The position numbers and the translations under genes were made by a program. Below are positions 49,675 to 58,415 of a stretch of DNA of 64,000 nucleotides, piece after piece; positions within the stretch are counted from its first letter, which is position 1; every line of letters begins with the position of its first letter. The DNA is from Oligoflexales bacterium (GTDB taxonomy: Bacteria; Bdellovibrionota_B; Oligoflexia; Oligoflexales; RGVZ01), in assembly GCA_947494335.1 (NCBI GenBank), contig CANLUT010000001.1:248001-312000 (forward strand). Direction: 5' to 3'. The notes beneath the pieces are model-generated. The model ran no database searches, had not been told where the DNA came from, and worked only from the letters and a program-made list of their open reading frames with translations.

Positions 49675-50838
49675 TCATCCGACCAATGCTTTGTGGAGTC
49701 TCTTGATTCCCTCAGTAATCGTGTCTTCGTCTGTAGCATAACTCAGACGCAAAAATCCTGGTGCGCCAAATGCCTCACCCGGTGCCAAAGCTAGATGATG
49801 CTCCTGAAGCAGTCTTTCGCTAAAATTTAAGCTCGTGTCTCCGCCGCGCAGATTGTCGCGAATATCGACAAAAATATAGTACGCACCCTGCGGGAAAAAA
49901 TATTTTATGCCTCCCAGCGAGTCGAGAAGTTTGGTTGCCATGTCTCGCCGCTGACGTAATCTTGCTACGTCGTCTGCCATCAGAGGCTTTCCGTGTTTTA
50001 GCGCAACAACTGCAGCGTCTTCAATAAATCCTGGAATACATGTGGAGCTGTGACTTTGAAGGGACTTCACCATGTTGGCTACCTCCTGAGGCGCAGCGCA
50101 ATAGCCAACGCGCCAACCAGTCATCGCAAATGCTTTTGAAAGACCATTAACGAGAATAAATTTTGATTTTAGTTCAGGACAAACCTTGAGGAGGCTTTGA
50201 TGGGGATGATCAAAGCTCATGTACTCGTAGATCTCATCTGAAATCACCCACCAACCCTGCTTGGCTAAAAACCCACCGAGCTCCTTCATTTCGGATTCAG
50301 TCAAAATATAACCGGCTGGATTATTCGGTGAATTGAAGACAAAGGCTTTTGTCCTGGGTGATGAGTATTTTGCAATTTCCTCCGTTGACGGTATGCGACC
50401 ATGGGACGTTACTGGAATCATGACAGGAATACCGCCAGCAGCTCTAATTTGATCGGCATAACTGACCCAACATGGCGTCGTCAGAATGACTTCGTCACCG
50501 TCATTAAGCAAACTAAGGAAGGTGTGGAATAGGATTTCTTTGGCACCAGTCCCGACAACAATTTGAGATGTGTCGAAGGAGAGTCCGTTGTCTCGCTGAA
50601 GCTTGTCAACGATGGCCTGACGCAGTTCTGGGCTTCCCCCTGCCGGAGTATACTTGGTGCGTCCCGCTTTGAGACTCTCGATGGCCCGGTCGACGACAAC
50701 TTTGGGCGTTGGATAGTCAGGTTCTCCAACCGCAAAATTCAAAACTTTGTGCCCCTGTTTGGCCAACTGCACTGCCTTTGCATTGAGAGCAAGAGTCGGT
50801 GAAGGCTGCACGGACAAAATACGTCGCGAAAAGCTCAT
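49675..50838 (-). CDS. Class I/II PLP-dependent aminotransferase (aspartate-type)
   Basis: 388 residues from the second of two in-frame ATGs after GGAGG. 'VGEPDYPTPKVVVDRAIESLKAGRTKYTPAGGSPELRQAI', 'FNSPNNPAGYI', 'VISDEIYEYMSFD' and the PLP-lysine motif 'NGLSKAFAMTGWRVGY' are typical of the AspC/thermophilic aspartate aminotransferase subgroup, which also acts on aromatic amino acids or prephenate. It starts the aminotransferase-pheS-pheT-ppiC-OMP operon, so a link to phenylalanine supply is plausible. Confidence 0.9.
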   Translation of the reverse strand: MSFSRRILSVQPSPTLALNAKAVQLAKQGHKVLNFAVGEPDYPTPKVVVDRAIESLKAGRTKYTPAGGSPELRQAIVDKLQRDNGLSFDTSQIVVGTGAKEILFHTFLSLLNDGDEVILTTPCWVSYADQIRAAGGIPVMIPVTSHGRIPSTEEIAKYSSPRTKAFVFNSPNNPAGYILTESEMKELGGFLAKQGWWVISDEIYEYMSFDHPHQSLLKVCPELKSKFILVNGLSKAFAMTGWRVGYCAAPQEVANMVKSLQSHSSTCIPGFIEDAAVVALKHGKPLMADDVARLRQRRDMATKLLDSLGGIKYFFPQGAYYIFVDIRDNLRGGDTSLNFSERLLQEHHLALAPGEAFGAPGFLRLSYATDEDTITEGIKRLHKALVG

Positions 50839-50986
50839 GGACATGGACCTCCGATGGCCTTGGAGTGTACCTGCCGAAGCCTTGAGGGGCAATGGCTAAA
50901 TGGTTAATATCTCAATTAAATTATAGGCATGTCTCGTTCTGTGCCTTGGTCCGGAGAGAGTGAAACTCGGGATCACAGGCCTTGAT

Positions 50987-51005
50987 CTGTCAGAGTTATT
51001 GACAG
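50987..51005. promoter_or_regulatory. Inverted repeat in the 50839-51174 intergenic gap
   Basis: CTGTCA-gagttat-TGACAG: perfect 6-bp arms 7 bp apart, in the 336-bp divergent region between the aminotransferase and nuclease genes; a possible operator. TTGACA at 50999-51004 overlaps it, but no good -10 element follows. Nothing else stood out in the gap. Confidence 0.3.
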
Positions 51006-51174
51006 GTCTGCCATGGTTTCAAACATCTTGAACATCTTTGGCAAAAAAATTCAATGATTTCAGTTGTTAGCAATATGACGAGTCTGGCATGGGTATTGCT
51101 CCGTAATCTCCATGACTCGGATAATTTTGGGACCTTATTGAATCCATAAATTCCGATCACTTAGGAGGAAGGAC

Positions 51175-52128
51175 ATGAAATTTACGCTGAATACGTTGAT
51201 GGTGGTTGTTTTGGCAGTTTCCCTGAATTCTTGCCGCAGCCGCGATCATAGAATGTCCAAACTCAAGGACGAATTGAGTGAGTCCATCGTAAATCCAGGT
51301 CGCCTCGGTGGTGCCATGGTATTTGGAGAAGTGAATTTAACGGGTAATCGCAATGTTGGCGGCGGATTACCGCGGTTGGTTGGCGGTCGCTCACATACAA
51401 AAACAGATCTTTATCTATCTCGTGAGCAGTTTGTGTTGTCTTACGATGGAGATGCGCGGATTCCCGTTTGGGCTGCATGGCAGGTTGTGAAGTCTGACCT
51501 GGGTGATGTTCTACGGCAGCCAGCGTTCCGAAGTGATCATATTTTAAATGCGTATTTGGAGGAAAAGGAGCGAGCCGACGGATTAAGTCCGGACGACTAC
51601 CGCAATACTTGTTTTGATCGTGGCCACCAAAGCCCTGCTGCCGACCGTTCGAACTCAGTGGAAGATAATGAAGCAACATTCCTCATGAGTAACATGGCTC
51701 CTCAAACAGGCTTTTTAAACCGCGGAATGTGGAAGAATCTCGAAGACTTCAGCCGTGAACTGGTTGAGACGCATAAATACAAGCTCCAGATATTTGCAGG
51801 CGGGATTTTGGAAGATGGTCGCGAAGGAATCGGTCCAAACAAGGATATTCAGGTCCCCACGTCGTTCTACAAGGTTATTGCCATCTACGAAGATCGCGAT
51901 GACAAAGCCCCGATCTCTTACATAGCGGTAATCATGCCAAACGTGACTGCAGGTGGTCTTGATCCACTGGCTAACAATGACAAACTATGCAAAGAGCAGA
52001 ACGGAAGCTTTGGCTTCAGTATCCGCAGTGACTGGCAATTCTACGTCAAAAACCTCAAACAGATTGAGGACGAGGCCGGGGTCCAGTTTCCAATGCTTCA
52101 GGGCATCAAGCCCTTCAAAGTCGATTAA
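51175..52128 (+). CDS. Secreted DNA/RNA non-specific endonuclease (NucA type)
   Basis: 317 residues after AGGAGGAAGG. Lipobox 'VSLNSC' (Cys22). The betabetaalpha-metal nuclease motif 'NTCFDRGHQSPAADRSNSVEDNEATFLMSNMAPQTGFLNRGMWKNLEDFSREL' includes the catalytic DRGH His and the metal-binding Asn of 'NMAPQ...N'. Degrades external nucleic acid, useful for feeding or defence. Confidence 0.92.
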   Translation: MKFTLNTLMVVVLAVSLNSCRSRDHRMSKLKDELSESIVNPGRLGGAMVFGEVNLTGNRNVGGGLPRLVGGRSHTKTDLYLSREQFVLSYDGDARIPVWAAWQVVKSDLGDVLRQPAFRSDHILNAYLEEKERADGLSPDDYRNTCFDRGHQSPAADRSNSVEDNEATFLMSNMAPQTGFLNRGMWKNLEDFSRELVETHKYKLQIFAGGILEDGREGIGPNKDIQVPTSFYKVIAIYEDRDDKAPISYIAVIMPNVTAGGLDPLANNDKLCKEQNGSFGFSIRSDWQFYVKNLKQIEDEAGVQFPMLQGIKPFKVD

Positions 52129-52129
52129 T

Positions 52130-52275
52130 CATTCCAGATAATTTGGTGCTCAGGGTGTCGCTTAACCAGGCCAGGAAAACCCACCACATAATAGGTGGGT
52201 GCCATCGACCGGAACTTCAGGCTTCCTCCTAACGCAGAGCGGGAGGCTTGCACACCGTCTCGGAAATCTGGCTCC
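52130..52275 (-). ncRNA. ssrS: Probable 6S RNA
   Basis: On the minus strand a 145-nt rod-like structure can be drawn: closing stem CCAGAT (52271-52266) with ATCTGG (52139-52134), GGTGTG with CGACACC further in, a large central bubble and a terminal hairpin in GGCACCCACC-TATTATG-TGGTGGG. 'GGCACCCACC' followed by a complementary GGTGGG is typical of proteobacterial 6S RNA. TATACA (52285-52280) lies 5-7 nt before the predicted 5' end. 6S RNA sequesters housekeeping RNA polymerase in stationary phase. The rest of the 326-bp gap up to rsmI shows nothing else. Confidence 0.6.
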
Positions 52276-52454
52276 CTGTTGTATAAGCATCGGTTCTCCG
52301 GCAAATAATTAGCCAACACCCCGAGCTAAAGATAATTTTAGCATAGCTTCTCGCCGCATTCCATCAATGAAAATTCCTATTGTAGCCCCTTGTGACCGGG
52401 GTATAAGGGTAGGGTTGATGATTCCACTGGCCCAAAATAGGACAGACCCACGTC

Positions 52455-53333
52455 GTGGCAGACCCTGCTATATTTGTTGTTGCAACACCCATCGGTAATC
52501 TCGATGATCTAACTCCCCGCGGGTTGGCAACGCTGCGTCATGTGGACCTGATTGCCGCCGAAGACACAAGAAATACTCGTAAACTTCTGACCCACTTTAG
52601 CATCAATGGCAAAGAGTTGATCAGTTACCACGATCATATTGAGGCCTCTCGGAGCGAACAGCTTGTGAGTCGCATTAAAGCCCAGGGTCTTACGATGGCT
52701 CTGGTTTCTGATGCTGGTACCCCATGTGTAGCTGACCCTGGGTATCGTTTAATTCGTTTAGCTAAGCAAAATGGCATTAAGGTTCATCCTGTACCTGGCG
52801 CAAGTGCTCTAACCAGTCTGATTTCGGCAGCTGGGTTGCCCTCTGATCGTGTGATGTTTGTAGGATTTTTACCGACAAAGGATTCAGATCTCCGGCGAGA
52901 GATTCAAAGCTGGAAGGTTTCAAGGTCCTCGATAGTATTTTTTGAACCAACCAGAAGGCTTGAAGCATCGCTACGTGTCATCGCTGATATCTATCCTCAG
53001 GCGGAAGTCTCCATAGGTCGCGAACTGACCAAGCTTTATGAAGAAATTGAAACGATGCCCGTGTTGGCTGCCGTGGATTGGGTTCAGAATCATGCGATCT
53101 TGAAGGGCGAAGCCGTGGTCATGGTCTTCCTTGGCGAGCAAGCTGAGGATGTCTCAGGCGGAGATTCTGTGCTCGCGCACGTGAGCAATCACGCTCGGCG
53201 AGGATTTGCAGAGGGAAAAAGCTTAAAAGATTTGCTTAAAGAGTTTGGTGGGCTTGGCCTACAAAGAAGTGAACTTTATCAATTATTGCTCGAAATTAAG
53301 GAAACTGTCGACAACGAGGAGGAACGAACATGA
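52455..53333 (+). CDS. rsmI: 16S rRNA (cytidine1402-2'-O)-methyltransferase
   Basis: 292 residues from a GTG. SAM-dependent tetrapyrrole-methylase-fold motifs: 'VATPIGNLDDLTPRGLATL', 'IAAEDTRNTRKLL', 'LVSDAGTPCVADPGYRL', 'PVPGASAL' and 'FFEPTRRLEASL'. Modifies C1402 in the ribosomal P-site region. Overlaps the next gene by 4 nt, so the periplasmic cluster downstream may be partly driven from here. Confidence 0.95.
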   Translation: MADPAIFVVATPIGNLDDLTPRGLATLRHVDLIAAEDTRNTRKLLTHFSINGKELISYHDHIEASRSEQLVSRIKAQGLTMALVSDAGTPCVADPGYRLIRLAKQNGIKVHPVPGASALTSLISAAGLPSDRVMFVGFLPTKDSDLRREIQSWKVSRSSIVFFEPTRRLEASLRVIADIYPQAEVSIGRELTKLYEEIETMPVLAAVDWVQNHAILKGEAVVMVFLGEQAEDVSGGDSVLAHVSNHARRGFAEGKSLKDLLKEFGGLGLQRSELYQLLLEIKETVDNEEERT

Positions 53334-53689
53334 AAGTGTGTCTATTGACGGTTGGGCTTATCGCAATGACAGGTGTGTGTCAGGCGGCAACATTTGAAAT
53401 GCAATCGCGAGATGGCTCGAATTTCACATTGGAAACTTCCGATGAAGTTGTCTCCATGAAGACCACTGAGTTTGATCTTTGTGGTGAAAACGTTGGTGCA
53501 GTCGCAAAAGTGAAGCTTTGGATGCCTGGTCACAATCACGGATCAACCCCGGTTCAGATGGGTGATGTTTCCGAGGGATGCAGACGCCTGACTCGAGTGA
53601 ATTTCTCGATGCCCGGTGATTGGGAAGTGCGGCTTGAGCTCAGTGGCGGAGATGCAGGGGCCTTTGAAGTTCCGGTTGAGCGTCAATAA
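53330..53689 (+). CDS. Secreted YtkA-like protein
   Basis: 119 residues; signal peptide ending 'GVCQAAT'. The mature domain is a small beta-sandwich with 'KVKLWMPGHNHGSTPVQMGDVSEGCRRLTRVNFSMPGDWEVRLEL', matching the YtkA/FixH-like pattern (MPxHxHG ... M.G.W). The Met/His-rich loop could bind copper. Overlaps rsmI; heads a run of periplasmic genes. Confidence 0.65.
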   Translation: MKVCLLTVGLIAMTGVCQAATFEMQSRDGSNFTLETSDEVVSMKTTEFDLCGENVGAVAKVKLWMPGHNHGSTPVQMGDVSEGCRRLTRVNFSMPGDWEVRLELSGGDAGAFEVPVERQ

Positions 53690-53718
53690 CTCAACTTCGT
53701 CTGAATGATAGGTGATTT

Positions 53719-54159
53719 ATGAAACTAATTGTCAGCGCTTTTTCGTTGCTGCTACTTCTGAGCTCTTGCGGGCAGGAAAAGTCGGAGCCACTCCCAGCAG
53801 CTCAGCAGGGTATGCAGTTAGCCACAAGTGCTTTATGGAAGGCCGAGCTAAACTGGAATCAGTCTCTGCGTTATAGCGACGAAGAGTTTTTGGAAATGCG
53901 GGGAACTATCGATTTCCGCGATGAAAACGGTGGATTTCCGAATCAGATTGAGGCCGTATCATTAGTTGCGGATATGCCACAGCATGGTCACGGAACGGGC
54001 AATATTCAGCCGCGCGTATTTCAATCAACGACTGACGCTGCGCGTTACCGATTTGAAAATCTCTATTTCACGATGACTGGGTCATGGCGTATTCGCGTCA
54101 TGGCAACAGTCAATGGTAAGGCCGATACGTGGGCGACCACGGTAGAGGTGGGAGATTAA
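53719..54159 (+). CDS. YtkA-like lipoprotein
   Basis: 146 residues; lipobox 'LLLSSC' (Cys17). It has the same domain type as the preceding protein: 'QIEAVSLVADMPQHGHGTGNIQPRVFQSTTDAARYRFENLYFTMTGSWRIRVMATVNGKADTW'. The MPQHGHG loop is a variant of MPGHNHG upstream, so the two are paralogues, one soluble and one membrane-anchored. The stop codon overlaps the next start (TAATG). Confidence 0.65.
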   Translation: MKLIVSAFSLLLLLSSCGQEKSEPLPAAQQGMQLATSALWKAELNWNQSLRYSDEEFLEMRGTIDFRDENGGFPNQIEAVSLVADMPQHGHGTGNIQPRVFQSTTDAARYRFENLYFTMTGSWRIRVMATVNGKADTWATTVEVGD

Positions 54160-55046
54160 TGAAATTCCCATGTCACAAAATGTTACTGTTGTTAGCGCTT
54201 GCCTCTAGTGAACGCGTGCTAGCTTGTGCGTCTTGTGGGAGTGGCGGAGATGACCCGCTGATCCTTTATCCTTGGGAGCGGTGGAAGATTTATACGGGAT
54301 TTTCGCATACCAATGATTTTATCCCAATCGATATCAACGGAAGTCCAGGCGGCGAGTTTGGTCCTGAGACAAAAGATACGACCTTGGTCTCTGTGGGGCA
54401 CTCCTTTTCAAACAGATCGTTTGCAACCATCAGTGCACCCTACATCTTAAACAAACGAGGGTCATCTGAGGAGCGCGGTTGGGGTGATCCTATGCTGACA
54501 GTTCGCTACACAATTCTGCAGCAAGATATAACGGATGATTATATTCCTCAGGTGCAGGTCCTAGGTGCGGTTCGTTCTGGGCGCGCAACGAGTGTCTATG
54601 ACTACAAAAACCCTGCTCAGCTTGATGTGATGGGGTCCGGTGCAGCGGAGGGTCGCGCTGGTATTGATGTTTGGCACGGAATGTTCGACTGGAAGGCTGG
54701 CTTCGCGCAGACCGTGACGGCACCGCTCGAGAGTCGGAAAACTGATTTTGGCGACGTTAAAAATGGGACGTCCTTTCGCTCAACGATGACCATAGGCTAT
54801 GGTTGGGGAGATCGGGGCAAGATTTTAACGGGAGTGAACCGGGAGCAAACGACAAAAAAGCTGATCGACTCTCGATTCCAGGCAAACAGCGAAAAACTAA
54901 ACCATAGCGTATTTGTGACGGCTGATGCCAAGGTCGACCGTCAATCGCTACTAAGGTTGACAGTGGCACGTGCAGCGGCGTTTGGGCTGAACCAGAATAC
55001 GAGCCAGAATCAATCCGTTACTTTCGCAGTGATGAGATCATTTTAA
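54159..55046 (+). CDS. Outer-membrane beta-barrel with N-terminal CxxC motif
   Basis: 295 residues from the ATG overlapping the upstream stop, after GAGGTGGGAG. Signal peptide, then 'LACASCGSGGDDPLILYPWERWKIYTGFSHTNDF', placing a CxxC pair at the mature N-terminus. Repeating amphipathic strands lead to a terminal 'QSVTFAVMRSF' ending in Phe. The CxxC could carry metal or redox chemistry linked to the neighbouring YtkA and thioredoxin-like proteins. Family not named with confidence. Confidence 0.65.
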   Translation: MKFPCHKMLLLLALASSERVLACASCGSGGDDPLILYPWERWKIYTGFSHTNDFIPIDINGSPGGEFGPETKDTTLVSVGHSFSNRSFATISAPYILNKRGSSEERGWGDPMLTVRYTILQQDITDDYIPQVQVLGAVRSGRATSVYDYKNPAQLDVMGSGAAEGRAGIDVWHGMFDWKAGFAQTVTAPLESRKTDFGDVKNGTSFRSTMTIGYGWGDRGKILTGVNREQTTKKLIDSRFQANSEKLNHSVFVTADAKVDRQSLLRLTVARAAAFGLNQNTSQNQSVTFAVMRSF

Positions 55047-55406
55047 ATGACTAAGTTGATTTTAGTTTTCCTAGTAACGATTGTCGGCGCGACAGAAACT
55101 TTGGCCGTTGATGCGGCGGATTTTTATCACTGTCGCGAGATGAGCTATAAAGATTTTGCGAAGCAATCATCGCAATGGCGAGGTAAACAGGTCGTCGCCT
55201 TTGCTAGCTGGTGTTCATCGTGTAAATCCAATGTTTTGGATGCCAAAAAGAAACCAAATGAATTCATTCTTGTTGCAGCCTTTGATGATAGGGAGGCTGC
55301 AGAAAACGTTTTAAAAAAGTGGTCGATTCAGGCACCATGTTTCCTGGGCGAAGATCTGGTTGATGGTCTTGGCATTTCATCGCTACCTTGGTCCAAAAAA
55401 TTATAA
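55047..55406 (+). CDS. Secreted thioredoxin-like protein
   Basis: 119 residues; signal peptide ending near 'TETLAVDA'. 'KQVVAFASWCSSCKSNVLDA' has the thioredoxin-fold CxxC (CSSC) after a beta strand, and 'QAPCFLGEDLVDGLGISSLPWSKKL' contains the cis-Pro region. It abuts the preceding gene with no gap. Likely a periplasmic thiol-disulfide factor for the cluster. Confidence 0.75.
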   Translation: MTKLILVFLVTIVGATETLAVDAADFYHCREMSYKDFAKQSSQWRGKQVVAFASWCSSCKSNVLDAKKKPNEFILVAAFDDREAAENVLKKWSIQAPCFLGEDLVDGLGISSLPWSKKL

Positions 55407-55431
55407 AGCCAATTGAGACAGGGAATGTCCC

Positions 55432-56640
55432 ATGACCGAAACGCTCCATCACAAAATAGTCATTGTTGGGGGCGGTACGGGTGGCATTTGTGTGGCTGCA
55501 AGGCTAGCGAGGTCCGGACTGGGCAAAGACATCGCGATTATTGAACCTAGTGATAGCCATTACTACCAGCCGCTCTGGACGCTTGTTGCGGCTGGGGTTT
55601 TTGACATGAAGGCAAGCACCCGTCGAACCAAGGACTTCATTCCAAGGGGTGTTCACTGGTATCAGGATGCTGCGATTGCAATTTCTGCAGCCAACAAATC
55701 AGTAAGAACTCGGAATGGATCAACGATTACGTTTGACTGGCTGGTCTTGGCTCCCGGAGTCGAACTAGATTGGGATTCTATCAAGGGCGCTCGTGAGGCT
55801 CTGGCGACACCCAATGTCAGTTGTATTTATGACCGCGGTTATGTCGCAAAAACAGAGGGTATTCTGAAGCGTGTCAGTTCTGGAAAGCTTCTTTTCACGT
55901 TTCCACCGCCACCCGTCAAGTGTGCAGGAGCCCCTCAGAAGATTATGTATCTTGCTGATGAAATGCTGCGAAGGCGCGGAGTGCGAGAGCAATTTACTAT
56001 TGAGTACCGTTCAGCTTTAGCCGGGATCTTTGGCATCCCGGTGTTTGCCGATTTGTTGAATCGAATTGTCTCCCGTAAAAACATTAAGACATTTTTCAAT
56101 CAAAAATTGATTGAAGTTCGTGCTCGTGAAAGACAGGCCGTCTTTGTGGATGTTGCTGATAGTCAAAAGATGGAAATAATTAGTTACGAATACTTACATA
56201 TTGTCCCGTCCATGCGCCCCCCTGAGGTGATTCGTTCCAGTGATGTCAGTGTGGCTGAGGGAGCCGGCCGAGGTTGGATCGATGTAGATCCTTACTCTTT
56301 GCGGCATCAACGGTGGCCAAATGTTTTTGCATTGGGAGACGCCTGTAATGCCCCTAACGCCAAAACGGGTGCTGCAATCAGGAAGCAAGCACCGGTGTTA
56401 GTGGACCATCTGCTAAGAGCGATGTCAGGACAAGTCAGTGATAGGAAATATGATGGCTATGCATCATGTCCATTGGTCACAGGCTTTGGAAAAGTGGTTC
56501 TTGCGGAGTTTGGTTACGACGGTAAATTAATGCCGTCTTTTCCTTTGAATCCTGCCCGGGAAAGTCGGTTAATGTGGTGGCTTAAGACTCTGGTGTTGCC
56601 GCGTTTATATTGGTATTTAATGTTACGCGGACGTGCGTAA
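55432..56640 (+). CDS. Sulfide:quinone oxidoreductase-like flavoprotein
   Basis: 402 residues. FAD-binding 'KIVIVGGGTGGICVAARLAR', then 'SDSHYYQPLWTLVAAGVF', a hallmark of type II SQR. The Cys of 'PPPPVKCAGAPQKIMYLADEMLRRRG' is at the catalytic position, with a second candidate in 'NVSCIYD'. 'WPNVFALGDACNAPNAKTGAAIRKQAPVLVDHL' binds FAD and faces the quinone site. The C-terminus 'ESRLMWWLKTLVLPRLYWYLML' is a membrane-association helix. Predicted to oxidise sulfide or persulfide into the quinone pool. Confidence 0.88.
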   Translation: MTETLHHKIVIVGGGTGGICVAARLARSGLGKDIAIIEPSDSHYYQPLWTLVAAGVFDMKASTRRTKDFIPRGVHWYQDAAIAISAANKSVRTRNGSTITFDWLVLAPGVELDWDSIKGAREALATPNVSCIYDRGYVAKTEGILKRVSSGKLLFTFPPPPVKCAGAPQKIMYLADEMLRRRGVREQFTIEYRSALAGIFGIPVFADLLNRIVSRKNIKTFFNQKLIEVRARERQAVFVDVADSQKMEIISYEYLHIVPSMRPPEVIRSSDVSVAEGAGRGWIDVDPYSLRHQRWPNVFALGDACNAPNAKTGAAIRKQAPVLVDHLLRAMSGQVSDRKYDGYASCPLVTGFGKVVLAEFGYDGKLMPSFPLNPARESRLMWWLKTLVLPRLYWYLMLRGRA

Positions 56641-56657
56641 CGGAAAGGAATCGGTCT

Positions 56658-57212
56658 ATGAAAATCTTGAGGTTGAAATCTGTTTTGTTGGTTGTTTCAT
56701 TCTTATTGGGAGCCACAACCAGTGTGTTCGCTGCCGACTTGCTGGGAAATCCTGCGCCATTATTTGGCGCCAAGAACCAAGATGGTAAGGAGTTTAAACT
56801 CGAGTCCCGCAAGGGGCAGGGCTATACAGTTTTGTTCTTTTATCCGAAAGCTGGAACACCTGGTTGCACGAAGCAAGCTTGTGCGTTTCGGGACGCAATT
56901 AAGGTGATTCGTAAACAGGGCGCTGAGGTATATGGAATCAGCTCGGATGATGTTGGGCAGCAGAAGAAATTTCACGACGAACATAAAATGACGTTTGATC
57001 TAATTAGCGATGCTGACGGCAAAATCATTGAACTTTATAAGGTAAAGATGCCTGTCATTAATATGGCAAAGCGTCAAACATTTATTCTTGATGAGAATCT
57101 TACGATTAGAAAGCATTTCGAGGATGTCGACCCTTCTTTGGATGCGAAGAATGTCGCCGCAGCCATTGCCGACCTCAAAGAAGGCGGTAAAAATACTCCG
57201 TTAAAAAAATAA
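56658..57212 (+). CDS. Secreted peroxiredoxin of the BCP/PrxQ type
   Basis: 184 residues from the ATG after AAAGGAA, 17 nt past the SQR-like stop. Signal peptide ending 'SVFAAD'. 'VLFFYPKAGTPGCTKQACAFRD' holds the peroxidatic Cys and a resolving Cys five residues later, typical of PrxQ. 'DLISDADGKIIELYKVKMP' follows the family. A periplasmic peroxide or persulfide reductase, possibly recycled by the nearby thioredoxin-like protein. Confidence 0.9.
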   Translation: MKILRLKSVLLVVSFLLGATTSVFAADLLGNPAPLFGAKNQDGKEFKLESRKGQGYTVLFFYPKAGTPGCTKQACAFRDAIKVIRKQGAEVYGISSDDVGQQKKFHDEHKMTFDLISDADGKIIELYKVKMPVINMAKRQTFILDENLTIRKHFEDVDPSLDAKNVAAAIADLKEGGKNTPLKK

Positions 57213-57274
57213 GATTTTTGAAATGGCTCTGCGTTTCAGGTAAAATCAAAAGATCTAAATCCCTTTGAGGTGCC

Positions 57275-57877
57275 ATGGAACGGATAGCCATTTATTACCG
57301 CGTCTCAACGGATAAACAAGATCTCGACAGCCAGAAGGTCGCTATTGACCGGTGGCTTGCTGACCTCCCGAAGAAGCCTAAAAGCGTTCACGTGATTCAG
57401 GATGAAGGTGTTTCTGGTAAACACGAGAATAGGCCCGGTTACCGTGAGCTTTTGGGGCTGGCAGTTCAGCGTAAAATTGACACGATCGTTGTTTACCGAC
57501 TCGATCGTCTAAGTCGTAATGCAACAGTAGCTATTAAAACTCTGCTGGAGCTGGATGAGTATGGTGTCGGATTTATTTCAGTCACCCAGCCGGTGTTGAA
57601 CCTTGGCCACGCAAATCCATTTCGTAGAACGATGTTAGCTGCATTCGCTGAGATTGCCGAAATCGAACGTGAAACGATTGTAGCGCGGGTGCGAAGTGGA
57701 TTAGAAGCGGCCAAACGACGCGGGGTTGTTCTGGGAGCGCCTGTTAAGGTCACGGACGATGTTGTATCAAAAGCTCGTGAGCTGCGAGCTGAGGGGCGCA
57801 GTTATAAGGAAATTGCTGAGGCACTGGATGTTTCGGTGGGGTCAATTCATAAAGCCCTGAAGTCTGAAGTGGTGTAG
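57275..57877 (+). CDS. Serine recombinase (resolvase/invertase family)
   Basis: 200 residues, standard small-resolvase length. 'IAIYYRVSTDKQDLDSQ' has the nucleophilic Ser; 'VYRLDRLSRN' and the E-helix 'TMLAAFAEIAEIERETIVARVRSGLEAAKRRG' follow, with a C-terminal HTH ('SYKEIAEALDVSVGSIHKAL'). No transposase or crossover inverted repeats are nearby, so it may be a solitary remnant or act at distant sites. Confidence 0.92.
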   Translation: MERIAIYYRVSTDKQDLDSQKVAIDRWLADLPKKPKSVHVIQDEGVSGKHENRPGYRELLGLAVQRKIDTIVVYRLDRLSRNATVAIKTLLELDEYGVGFISVTQPVLNLGHANPFRRTMLAAFAEIAEIERETIVARVRSGLEAAKRRGVVLGAPVKVTDDVVSKARELRAEGRSYKEIAEALDVSVGSIHKALKSEVV

Positions 57878-57911
57878 GATACATAAGCCGGTGAGTTGAA
57901 ATTTTAGAAAT

Positions 57912-57946
57912 AAAAAACCCAAGCTTGCGCTTGGGTTTTTATTTTG
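57912..57946. terminator. Bidirectional terminator
   Basis: AAAAAACCCAAGC-ttgc-GCTTGGGTTTTT: a stem with A-tract and T-tract on both sides, between the convergent recombinase and lipoprotein genes. Confidence 0.92.
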
Positions 57947-57965
57947 AAAGACGGACAGCGATTTT

Positions 57966-58415
57966 TTACTTTTCTGTCTGGCGGCAAGTTAGTATGTCGG
58001 TGTAGCCATCGAGTTTTAACGTCATCTTATTTGATGTGCTAGCGACTGGTTCTACGGATCCAACAATCTTCTGCGTTTCAGGCTCGTAGAGCTCAAGCGT
58101 TTGGTTCTGAGAAAGCTTCAGCACAAACGTCTTTAGGGATTCTTGATAAACGTCGTTAAATATTTCTTGTCCAGTGCCAAGGTTAATCGCGTGTGTCGAG
58201 TATTCAGCGATATCTGCCTTTTTCATATCCGCTGCTAAAACAACGCGCGTCGCATGAACTCTTGCATGGGGATCAGCGGGAACATCGACCTCAGTATCGC
58301 AGGTTTTGACATCCTTCACGGGGATGTGCTTGAGGTTTGATGATGGGCTAGAAGAGCCACAAGCAGTCAGGGTAATCATGATGGGAAGAGCGAGCAATAA
58401 AGACGTTGTTTTCAT
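57966..58415 (-). CDS. Lipoprotein of unknown function
   Basis: 149 residues; lipobox 'TLTAC' (Cys19). The mature part has 'CDTEVDVPADPHARVHATRVVLAADMKKADIAEYSTHAINLGTGQEIFNDVYQESLKTFVLKL' and a second Cys pair end 'DILTCRQ'. Not recognised. AAAGGAACC precedes the ATG. The 58416-58626 gap upstream shows no clear signal. Confidence 0.65.
   Translation of the reverse strand: MKTTSLLLALPIMITLTACGSSSPSSNLKHIPVKDVKTCDTEVDVPADPHARVHATRVVLAADMKKADIAEYSTHAINLGTGQEIFNDVYQESLKTFVLKLSQNQTLELYEPETQKIVGSVEPVASTSNKMTLKLDGYTDILTCRQTEK

Noticed and set aside
57275-57877. DNA inversion switch run by the serine recombinase
   Set aside because: No inverted repeats of crossover-site size were found on either side of the gene.
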